Shown in pieces: positions 23,232 to 33,500 of a DNA stretch of 64,000 nt. Made by a program: the position numbers and the translations under genes. Numbering within the stretch: position 1 is the stretch's first letter; each line of letters begins with the position of its first letter. Below the pieces are notes generated by a model that saw only the letters and a program-made list of their open reading frames with translations, made no database searches and had not been told where the DNA came from. Origin of the DNA: Astropecten irregularis. Taxonomy: Eukaryota; Echinodermata; Asteroidea; Paxillosida; Astropectinidae. The DNA is taken from contig OZ020250.1 of assembly GCA_963971285.1 (NCBI GenBank), positions 13,128,499-13,192,498 on the forward strand, written 5' to 3'.

Positions 23232-23636
23232 GAATTTGTAGCTGAAACGAGTACAGTACTACAGTCAACCCTCATTTCAAAAAAATAATTTTTGTCATTT
23301 TGTTAGGGCTCTTTAAAAATTAACAGCAAAACCAAGAGGAAAAAGGATCCTAGGATTCCAAAATCTATAAATTGTAAGACTAACATCTTGTTTTGATGTT
23401 GGAGACAATGAAGAGGACATGTTTAAGAATATGCTCAATTTGGGCATGGGACAAGGACTAAGAACAGCCTGAGAATGGGCAGGATCTGAATGGAACATAG
23501 TTCTTATTTGAATCCTTTAACTGAGTATCACAAACATAGAACATATTTATAAAGCAATCAAAAAACAAAAATCTTTGAAAAACCTGTATTTATGTACATC
23601 AGTGTATATACAGATTTATTAAGAGTTTATATGGAG

Positions 23637-23642
23637 AATAAA
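23637..23642 (+). terminator. Candidate poly(A) signal of the CNBD2-like gene
   Basis: AATAAA lies about 400 bp after the TAG at 23231, in AT-rich sequence. It is the first canonical hexamer seen downstream of the stop. Confidence 0.5.
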
Positions 23643-23999
23643 TTATCAAAAATTCTCATGTTTATGTTTGAAACAAACAAACTGGAATAATTTGTACTGT
23701 AAATGTACACATGGTAATAATGTATATGAATGCAGAGAAAATATATTTGACCTTCATGCCGTGGATCGCTTTGTCCTTCAAATTATTTCTGTGGTTATTT
23801 CTGAACATTTCCAAACCTGGACTAAAATTATTATTTTGTATGTACCGTACTACAATTGATAATTACTACTAAGGTTTGTGCCATTTTTAGGCACGTTGAT
23901 CGGCACAAGTCCATTTGGTCAATCCAAGGGGAAGTACATGTGGTATTAGAGAACAAGACAAGGACAAGACAAGAAGAGGCATCTAGAATAATACAGCAA

Positions 24000-24785
24000 G
24001 GCAACTGATGCCTCAGTGTCTACGATACGAAGAAACCAGTCCCTCACGCTAGAATGTGTCTGGTGGTCTCTAGACACTTCAAATAGGACTGGAAGGGGTA
24101 CCTAGTCCTTAGCAATGTAGCTCTTAATGCCTTCTTTCCAAAAGGGTGAAGAAACCAGTCCCTTACATCAAGACTGATGGTCTCTATACAGTTTAAATAG
24201 GACTGAAATGGGTACGTAGTCCACGAAAATGCCTCCTTTCAAAAGGGTGAAGAAACTAGTCCCTTACATCAAGACTGATGGTCTCTAGATACAGTTTAAA
24301 TAGGACTAAAATGGGTACCTACTCCACGGCAAGGTAACACTTAAATGCCTCTTTTCCAATAGGGTAAGGAAACCAGTCCATTACAATGGAATAAGATTGA
24401 CAGTCTCTTTACAGTTTTAATAGGCCTGAAAGGCGTACCTAGTACTCAGCAAGGTGTCACCAAATGCCTCAGCACCTACGGTCTCCCTCAAGATGGAATA
24501 CTTGGACTGACGGTCTCTATACAGTTGAAATAGCACTGCGACTTGTACCTAGTCCACAGTAATGCATCAATGAATGCTTCCCATCCTATGGAGTGGATGA
24601 ACCAGTCCATCAAGATGAAATAAGACTGACCGTCTCTATACAGTTGAAATAGGACAGGGAGGGGTCCCTAGTCAACAGCAATGCATCAATTAATGACTCC
24701 ACCCATGCAGTGTTGAGACACCAGTCTCACACCAGAACAAGACCGGTGGTTCCTTTAACAGCAACAAAACAGTACACAATCCACA
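24000..24785 (-). repeat. Tandem repeat, unit about 100-120 bp, about 7 diverged copies
   Basis: The phrases 'gaaaccagtccc', 'gactgatggtctctatacag', 'aaataggactg' and 'gggtacctagtcc' recur in the same order. Copies start near 24031, 24149, 24250, 24367, 24480, 24592 and 24708. Divergence increases toward 24.7 kb. It lies just downstream of the CCDC12 stop, so it probably forms much of that gene's 3' UTR, or the spacer between two convergent genes. Confidence 0.85.
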
Positions 24786-24899
24786 GTAAGGCATATCAAT
24801 TGCTGCAGCCCTAGTATTCTAAGGAGTTACCCTTGTACAACCATCGTCTCCTATCCAAGTAATGCACACTCTGCAGGGCCAAATGAGCTGTCTGGTTCC

Positions 24900-27800
24900 C
24901 TAGTCGTCATCCGATGAGTCCCCTTGTTGTTCCTGGGTTGGCTGCTGGGCACTGACTGCTGTCAAGAGGTCATCGCCCTGGCCAGATTGTATTCTCTCTC
25001 CTGTTGGACATTAAAAACGGTCGCAAAAAATATTTGTCCAGAAACATCAGCAAGCATGAACCTTTCTGTTTTACTTGAAATGAGTGAGTTAAAGATGTTC
25101 TTGAAGATATATTGAAGGTAGTCTTTGCAGTTTGAATAGGAAATTTGTAAGATTTCCAAAAGGAAGATAACTGGATGGTATGAATTGTAGCAATTTACCA
25201 GACACCTCCTACTAAAACTAAGCGGAAAAACTGCTGTTAGCCGTACAAAAATACACAAATTCGTGTTTCACACACTGTCCAAAGACAAGGCATTCACCCC
25301 GCTGACCAAAGCTAGCTCGGTGGCCTAGCAGTATAGCATCTGCACTAGTAAGCAGCAGGTCGTGGGTTCAAATCCCACCTGAGCCAGCACATGATTTTTC
25401 ATGTGCACTCAACAAGCACTGAGTATGCAGTGCTCATCTACGTCAGTGAAGGGCAAGCCTAAGTATGAGGTATTGTGTTTATTGTCCCTGTTCTTTCATA
25501 AACTCCATAGACTAAGCACACATTTGTATGTCCGGGGACGATTTTGAACAAAATAAGTCCATTTCAGGACAAAAATGGTTTCACTGTAATTCTTTCGTCC
25601 TCATGTCCTTGATCCGAATGCAGTGCACGTACAGAACTACACACACTGTATACTTTTGAGAGTTGTGTCTAAACATTGAGCCTACAATACTTACGGATGA
25701 GTTCAGCTATCGCTCTTTGTGTCCGTCTTTCAAGCTTCTCAAGCTTTGGAGCAATGTCCCTTTTAAGATCCCTATTTCAAAACGAAAAGAAAAGAAAGAG
25801 ATATAATTATTTAAAAAAGATAAACATCGTTGCATCAGATGAGCATAATCTGTACGATGTCCACATGACAACAGCGAACTGGTTCACTCTTGATTAATAT
25901 GACTCCCAATTAACAATGTTTGCCTTCACATTGAGGTTACAGACTAAGTTTGTTTGAATCTGAAGACTATTTAACTGTAAATGGTCTACCATTAGCCCTT
26001 ATCATAAACAATCTGCCAGAATTCATTCCCAGTATTGTGCAGGTTTAAAGGGACCAGGGGTCGATTTCACCAAACTCATCTTAACTCCCTATCAATTGCA
26101 GGTCGTACGATACATTGCAGCCCTACGTAGGATGCGATGGGTTATCCTTCCTAACTCAAGTTACGATCTATCGCAGGGCTTTGTGAAATCGACCCCAGGC
26201 ATTGTAACTTGCTAGCCTTGCTTGTCGTACCATGAATGATTCGTTCCATCCCAGTCATTGCCATACATTATACTGGGAACTTAATAGCTTTATATTCACA
26301 GACAGCACAAGAAAGTCAACATGACAGCTTACCAATCAGGTTTTCTGGGAGCAAGGTTGACCAGCTCAACCTCCTCTACTACAGGGGCTGGCTCGGCTGC
26401 TTCAAGCTGGTCTTTTATGTGTTTCTCCACTGAAGAAATAAAAGGCAAACAACATCTGGTAAACCTGGGTGTTAAAATAACGTCTTTCACATTTTTCAGA
26501 GTAATAAGATAAATTGTTATGTTTTCAAGAACAAACTACACATGTAGGTTGTGGAATTGGTATGAGTACATCTACAGTATGGTCATAGAAACACAATTTC
26601 GCGATGGACCTTTTCCTTGCAAAGTCATATCCTGATTTTAGGCCAACCAAGATGGTGGAAACTATGGAAAGCCATCAATGCCAAGCAAAAACCAAAACAA
26701 CAACAATTTATACAGAAGAATTAAAGATGGTGTTGAATGTAATGGAAGCAAAACAATCAATGATGAGATTTGTTTTATAGCTTTAGAAAGTTTGCAAAAA
26801 AGTTGGAATTTGTTCACACAGGTAACAAATTGAGACAGTGCAAGTGTCTTTTAACACCTAGACAAAGGCTAGCAGTTTGAGGCCGAAATGTCCCTTCTTT
26901 CCAGGGGCCAATTTCACGGCGCTGCTTAGCACAAAAATTTGCTAAGCATGACATTCTCTTAATAAAAACAGGGTTAACAACCAAATTTCCATGCGTTGTG
27001 AATCGCTTGTGATTTTTCTTTGGCTGTTGTTTGCTGACCATGAATATCAAATGAAAGTTTTAACGGTGCTTTGTTTTATTGGGCAAGACATTTTTGTGCT
27101 AAGCAGCTCCATGAAATTAGCCACAGCCGACCTCATGAGCCACAATATAACTTCTTATCACTGTCCACAATGACCAATCTCTTTTCTAACGTTAAATGTT
27201 TTGCAAAAATTTACTGCCCATGACAACCACCAGCAATTTATTGGTAAACAAAAGAAAGGGATATAGGCACGGACTCACCTGATGGCAGCTCAGGCTTTGG
27301 AAGTAGATGCTCCTTCAATGATTCATCCCCTGGATTGTAATTCTTAAAAACAGCTTTCCTAAATCGAGAATTTGAAAATAAAACGTCGGTCACAATGGTT
27401 TGCAGAGGTACCAGACTTGGTAAGTTCATTGAAATGATCTAAATGACTAATCTGAATAAACACATGCAGCTACACAAGTTACGATTCGAAATTTGAAACA
27501 CTGAGTATCGCGTGAGGTACAGTAAAGCTAAAATCATACTTTGGTTTTTGTCAAAGAAATGCAGATTCATGGGAAGAAATATCAGGGAAGATACAGTAAC
27601 TGTCATCTGTGAAAATTTCAGACCCATCGATGTGAAAAACAGTGAAAAACAACCAAAGTATTTCTTAAGTTTTTTCTCTTTTATTTTTATCTTAAAAGAT
27701 CAAAAATAATTTTGTTTACTGGTTTTCCTCTTTTCTGGATAAATATACCATTTCAGGCAGAAAATTGTAACGGTATGTTTCTACAATCACCATCTTTATA

Positions 27801-29879
27801 CCCTAGTGTAAGTTGTACGTAAATCTGTGGAGATTTCTGTTTCAGTATGCTTCCTAAGTATGATACTACCTTCAAGCCAAACCCTAACCTTAACCCTCTA
27901 CACTTAATACCACACAAGACAAGTGCTGCTATACACACATTACCACAGTCTCTGTAGCGGATCTCAACGAGTACAAAGATCAATCTTAAATCATGAACCA
28001 ATCTTAATTGCTAAGCAAAGTTCGATGTCACAATGCAAATCATCATGGTGATATTGACAACTCATCTTGTATTGTGGTATGCAGTGGTTTGCAAGTGGGT
28101 TAGGGTTAAACCAACTTTAATAAACAGGTGTTGAATGAATTCACCTTTCTTCCACTTGTTCCTCTGTTTGGAGTTTCTTTGCTGGTGGCTCAGTATTCTC
28201 TTCATTCTGGAAAAGAAGAACAATAATCAAAGAGTTTGAGGACACTTTCTCAAATACTGACTTAGATGTGATGCTCTTAACCCTTACTAGGTTTGTGTCA
28301 CCTTGACAGACCAAGGGTAACAATCATTGCAACTAATGTTTCTTGTATCATTGACTTTAGGTTCTTACTTCACTAACTGTTTTGTAAACAAATACATACA
28401 GTGCAACAAAAATGGCTGCCACAACCTGCCAACTCAGCTGAACGGGATGCACATAGTGATGGCCGTAATGGTTTACAAAGACAATCAGATTAAAAGATAT
28501 AAAATTGGTATGTTCTACCATTCAAAATCTATTTTCAACAACTAAGCAGCCCTTCTATTAGAATTTCATAGTCTCTGGAATTCGAATGCTGTGTTGACTA
28601 AGAAAATGGGTCACAATCAGTAATTTGACTAGTGATTCTGCAGCTGCAGTTTAGTGCTTTACCTCTGTCGGTCTGTTGCAATGGTCTACGAATTCGACAA
28701 AACTATATCATAAATGCCCTCTATCATCCGATTCCTAATTTTGGTGCCAATTAATTTGCTAATCTGTTAAATAGACTCATTGCCAGTCCTCACATCGTCG
28801 ATATCAAAAACAAAAACTATGCTATGGCCAGCGCCCTCAGCGGCAGTGAGAAGTTTAGACCAATGCTGCAGTAATATGGTGCCCCAAATCCTACAGTTTG
28901 ACTGGGAACCAGTTTAAAGATGGTGCTAACTGAATGAAGGTGAACGAAGCGACGTGTTCTTACTCTTAGCCTCACTGTCCAACTTCAATGATTAAGCCAA
29001 AGATGTTTTTTTTGCCACACAACTACCAAAAAACTAGGCCCATAGAGCTATATTAAAATTACTACAGCGCTAGCTCCGCGTTCTCCGTGCGTAGACGCTT
29101 TGAAGCCGTCCTGGGCACAGTCATTTTAAATTTGAATGCGTTTCTGTAGAACAAGAAAACTTTGACTGGAATGCCTTTTGGAGAGTGTACTCTATATGCA
29201 ACGTGCAAGTATGCGCGAACGGTACCGGTACCACGTCTTGATGACGCTTGCAATCATTGCGTGAAGTGCAGAGCGTGTGCACGCAAGGCCCTAAATGAAA
29301 CCCGCATTTATCGAAGGTGCGTCGGATTTCGGGCGTATTTGGCTTCGATAACGCACCTGTATAGAACACAACGCAGATATGCAAATGAACGTACAAAAAA
29401 CGTACAAAATTGTGTGTTTTCCATAGGTTTGTGCACAAACATGGATATGCGCCCAGCACTCAAGCAGGCATCACTTTTTATACAGAGCTAGCGCTCTAGT
29501 AATTTTAATATAGCTCTATGATCATCACTCACAAACTTTTTTGACGTCATAAGTTGTTTACATCGCGCCGCGTAACGCAGAAGGTAAGCCCGCGGAAACA
29601 GGACCCCCTTGATACCGGGACCTCCTACGGCCACGATACACAAACAACTGAACAGTGAACAATCATGACAAACACACACAAGCCGACAAGAACAGTTTAC
29701 AAACCACAGCATTCCTACACCTTTTATCAAATACATTCACAGTTTCCTCACAGATTTAGTCAACATAATACAGAAATTTACTCTGATACCTCTGGATCTC
29801 CCTGTTGCTTCTGTCTTAAAGCTTTTAAACGTTCCTTTCGCCGCAAAGCTTGCTCTTGCATGGACACGGAGCTCGCCAT
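24900..29879 (-). CDS. CCDC12: CCDC12 / cwf18 spliceosomal coiled-coil protein (6 exons)
   Basis: Minus-strand exons in coding order: 29879-29790, 28206-28145, 27358-27279, 26429-26333, 25771-25695, 25000-24900. Together they give 507 bp, 168 aa plus stop; human CCDC12 is about the same length. Recognisable blocks in order are the N-terminal basic helix (ALRRKERLKALRQKQ), an FKNYNPGDESL motif, KDQLEAAEPAPVVEEVELVN, LAPRKPDWDLKRD, a long Arg/Glu helix (KLEKLERRTQRAIAELIRER), and an acidic tail ending DSSDDD. This is the cwf18 family, a component of activated spliceosomes acting in the nucleus. All splice sites are GT-AG and in frame. The start codon sits in an AAGATGGCG context matching a YY1-type motif. 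The gene is head-to-head with CDK2 and tail-to-tail with the CNBD2-like gene. The downstream flank holds a 100-120 bp tandem repeat. Confidence 0.95.
25315..25480 (+). mobile_element. tRNA-derived SINE, 'GGTGGCCTAGCAG' type
   Basis: GCTCGGTGGCCTAGCAGTAT and GTCGTGGGTTCAAATCCCAC are tRNA-like A and B boxes. The tail CACTGAGTATGCAGTGCTCA and GTGAAGGGCAAGCCTAAG matches the copies at 34.4-35.0 kb. The 8-nt anticodon loop argues against a working tRNA. Confidence 0.75.
26048..26202 (+). mobile_element. Short hairpin MITE, 'GATTTCACCAAACTC' family
   Basis: GGGGTCGATTTCACCAAACT at the left and TTTGTGAAATCGACCCC at the right are exact inverted ends. It lies in a CCDC12 intron. Confidence 0.8.
26902..27125 (+). 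mobile_element. Hairpin MITE, 'GCTGCTTAGCAC' family
   Basis: GGGCCAATTTCACGGCGCTG and GCTTAGCACAAAAATTTGCT at the left pair with TTTTTGTGCTAAGCAGCTCC and ATGAAATTAGCC at the right. About 224 bp. Confidence 0.75.
27520..27873 (+). mobile_element. MITE family A copy
   Basis: Starts TAAAATCATACTTTGG and ends AAGTATGATACTACCTTCAA. It lies in CCDC12 intron 2. Confidence 0.8.
27985..28062 (+). mobile_element. Fragment of the 20224-type MITE
   Basis: AATCTTAATTGCTAAGCAAA and ATCATGGTGATATTGACAAC match the interior of the copies at 20224 and 60473. Confidence 0.6.
29041..29520. mobile_element. 480 bp element with 36 bp terminal inverted repeats
   Basis: The left end CATAGAGCTATATTAAAATT and right end AATTTTAATATAGCTCTATG extend to 36 bp with one mismatch. 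The interior is GC-richer than its surroundings and has open frames on both strands that I do not recognise. It lies in CCDC12 intron 1, about 270 bp from exon 1. Confidence 0.8.
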
Positions 29880-30525
29880 CTTGGATATTTGCAGAGGATT
29901 ATGGGAAATATGGGGAACCAAGCTCACAAATTGTCTTTTTTTGTTGCGTTTTCTCAGTACACCTCTAATATGAAAAACTGGAAGACCCATAAACTCAAGG
30001 TTATTTTTCTGTTCAAAAATATTGTGATTGTTATGACAGAATATTCAGCTATTTACTTATAAACAGGTTTATATGAACATAATTTCTGAGCTCAAAACTA
30101 TTGACCAATTATACGACGGCAAACAACACTGGCGGCAAAACCAAACCACCAATCACGTAAGTCGATAAAGGGCATGTGATAAAATCCCGCGAAAAGTTGG
30201 TCAACCCAGCTGACCAACAGCGCAGTAAACACGTATTATTTACCGTGCGTTTTGTGCATGTGTGTATACACATCATGTAGATCGTGTATATGGGGGCCAG
30301 AGATTGTAAACAATATTGCATGCACTAAGTAGTTGGGCATGCACCGTCATGACCGTGGACCGTCCCATGCAGTTTCAGTTCATGATGGTTTGATTCCGGA
30401 AAAAAAGTGGCATAAAGGAGTCATGTAACTTGCTAAAATAAAATGTATCTGCGGCCAAGTAGCCTGAAAGTTGAGCTGTAGGGCCTAATTAAAGATTCTG
30501 CAGACCCCTTATTCGTCTCATGATC
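29880..30525. promoter_or_regulatory. Bidirectional CCDC12-CDK2 promoter interval
   Basis: 646 bp separate the two divergent start codons. No TATA box is obvious at either side. The interval includes a YY1-like AAGATGGCG overlapping the CCDC12 ATG (minus strand, about 29871-29883) and an E2F-like CCCGCGAAAA at 30186-30195. E2F control of CDK2 is established in other animals. Use of this site here is inference. Confidence 0.6.
30186..30195 (+). promoter_or_regulatory. Candidate E2F site
   Basis: CCCGCGAAAA matches the E2F core (TTTCGCGGG in reverse). It sits about 330 bp upstream of the CDK2 ATG and 310 bp upstream of the CCDC12 ATG. Confidence 0.45.
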
Positions 30526-33500
30526 ATGGAAAATTTTCAGAAGATCGAGAAGATCGGCGAGGGCACCTATGGGGTCGTCTACAAAGCAAGGGACAAAGAA
30601 TCTGGCAAAATGGTTGCCTTGAAAAAAATCAGACTCGACACGTAAGTGCAGTGCAAGCTTAAGCACGTTGTACTTGGCGATATTCCTGATTCATCCTTAG
30701 CCTAGGCCCTACTTTGTTTTTGGCATGGTTTGTTTGGCATTGACATGATTGAAGTAAACTGGTAAAGTCAAGCTCAATGACTTTCACTTTGTCTTTGAAC
30801 TTGTGCTTTGAAGTTAGGCCTAACTGTTAGTTGTTTAGCTTTGAAGTTTGTTATTTTTTTGTCAATTGTATTGTAGGCCTAGGGCAGGCCCTATGCCTAA
30901 CTTAACAGTTAGGCCCCCTGGGCCCTGCCCCATTTTGCAATTATTGTTTAGCCTGTTACTAATTGTTAGGCCTGGGCCTACTCAAGTTCTGCTTTTTAAG
31001 CTCATGCCTTCACCTTGTTTGTAGGAATTGTTGTGCGTTTGCTTTTGTTTTATTTAGGAAATGTATATTTTGCCGGCACCAGCTTCTGAATTGATTGGCC
31101 AATTCTCAATAGGGGGCCTAGGGCCTACATCATCATGTTGCTGGAGGTACGTTCTTGCCGTCATGACATAGGCCTAGGCCTAATGAAAATTGGCTGATCA
31201 GATAAATAAGGCAATGTCAAAATAACGTTTGCAATTTAGGGCTGCGCGCTCAAGCTTTTTATTGAATACGTGATTACAAGTCAACTCGTCCCCTGGCCGA
31301 CTCGCCCCTTACCAACTCACCCCCTCGCCAACTTGCCCCCTGACCGACTCGCTCCCCACCAACTCACCTCCAAGGCGACTCCCCCCGGCCCTGGCTGACT
31401 CTCCCCCTGACCGTCTTGCCCTCCTGACCAACTCGCCCCCTAATTTATTAAGAAATGAGATGCAAAATATGAAGGCTATAATTATTCATCATAATTAATA
31501 CTAAAATGCTTCTAACCCTTTTGTAATGGCTTACTACTTACTAGTACTAGCCTATGTGTTTATGTCGAACATTTTATAATAAAGTATGAAAAAAGTCCAC
31601 ACACAAACTCCTGGTTCAATTGCAGTTCAGGCAATTTATAATTTCCTTTGCAGAACAAAAAACATCAACATTATAAAAAAAGCAGCTTAAAAACAAGTCA
31701 ACGACAACACTTAAAACAAACCATAGAACAAAAGTCGTCATAATGATAAAAGAAGTGCAAAAAATGTCAACAACAAAACTTAAGACATTTTAAAACAAAA
31801 CGATAACAAAATAAGTAAAGAAAAAACATCATAAAATAAAACAAAAAAATTGTTATTACATCTCAAAGAATCGCAAAAGGTAAGGGGCGAGTTGGTAAGT
31901 GGCGAGTCGGTAAGAGGTAAGTCGACTAGGAGGCGAGTTGACCTGTTACCGAATAGAACTTCTGAATGTGACATCACGAGTGTGGAGCCCTATTGCAGGC
32001 AGAATGCATGTCAATGCTGGCAAAATATACACTGCCTTTTAAATGTATCTGGGGTTCATTGTGTATGTCCTATAAGGCCCCTAGTTTTACTTAACTTTTA
32101 GCCTATAGTAATGTAGGCCTAGTCACTCAGTATTTGGGGCCAATTTCCTTGCGTTACTATGTAGAACTGACCAAAAGTAAGCAAGTGGTTGTGCCATTTC
32201 AACCCTTGTGCATCCCACAACTCCCCGCAGTTGCTATTTGCGATTAATATCATGATTGTCATGAAAAGGTTTTTTCTTTCATTTCCTGTTTGATTGCAGT
32301 GAATCCGAAGGTGTTCCAAGCACAGCTATCAGGGAGATAGCACTGTTGAAAGAGCTAGATCATACAAATGTGGTCAGGTAAATTTTGTATTAAACATCAT
32401 TTTATTATGGTGCTGGAATGCTAGCCGGAGCCTCAAGTTGATACCCATTTATCATTCAAATGATGTGGAGCTCTCAATTATTGCACAGCTCTACTGCTAA
32501 AAGTAATGCATACACCAATCCAGTTGGCCACGCCCCTTGACAAATTGACCAAGTACTTTTGGTGGTTGAGGATGTGCAACGCGTCGCGTGTGGGCAATTG
32601 TGACACACTGTGTGCTTGCGCGCATGCCCTGTTGCTTGGCCATTGCTATGATGGATGTGGCCTACTGGATAGCTGTATTGCAAACCTTAACCAGTTTCTG
32701 GAGCTGCTTTAGCACTTGATCATGTACTCATAATGACCGGCTGAATTTCATGTCATAGAACTATCTGCTATAGTAAGCAGAGAAGCATTGCTTCCTGTGT
32801 TGAGCAGCTCAATGAAACTGGTCCCAGGCAGTCAGGTTCATACAGCTGCCATGCAGAAGAAAAAACCTGAATTCTCAAGCTAATCAGAAATCGTCAGAGG
32901 ATCAGTCTTTTAATAATCCAGCAATTATTGTGGATTATGGATTGGTACTCTGTATTGGCCCTGCAAGCCAAACTCTTTCAAGCTTAGTAAATGTACATGC
33001 TTGACAGCGTGAGGCTGATTTCACAGAGCTGCTTAGCACAGAAATTTGCTAAGAAGAAAAAATATATTATTTAGGTCAAAATGTGTAAGTAGCAAAAGAT
33101 TCATAAAAATATAATTTTCATGATTTTGTAATTGTTTAGTCAACTAGATTTTCATTGTTTTCCATATTTGTCGCATTCAATTTTGCGTTCTGCATCGCCA
33201 TGAAATTCATCCCCATATGTCCACCAGTCTCAGTCATGGTCTTAAATCTTATGTGTAGTAAAATGCTGAATTTCTTTGCTTTTTCTCTTATTTCAGATTA
33301 CAGGATGTAGTTCACAACGATAAGAAGCTGTACCTCGTATTTGAGTTTCTCGATCAAGACCTGAAGAAATTTATGGACAATTCTCCACTGGGCTTACCCA
33401 TGCCACTCATCAAGGTACAGTTTCTTTATGACACCACTCAGTGGAGGGTATACTTTACAGGATTTTGTTGTTATAGAATTGCAAAGTGATTTCCCCTAGC

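Noticed and set aside
29121-29491. Overlapping 112 and 109 codon frames on opposite strands
   Set aside because: They lie wholly inside the 480 bp inverted-repeat element and show no domain.
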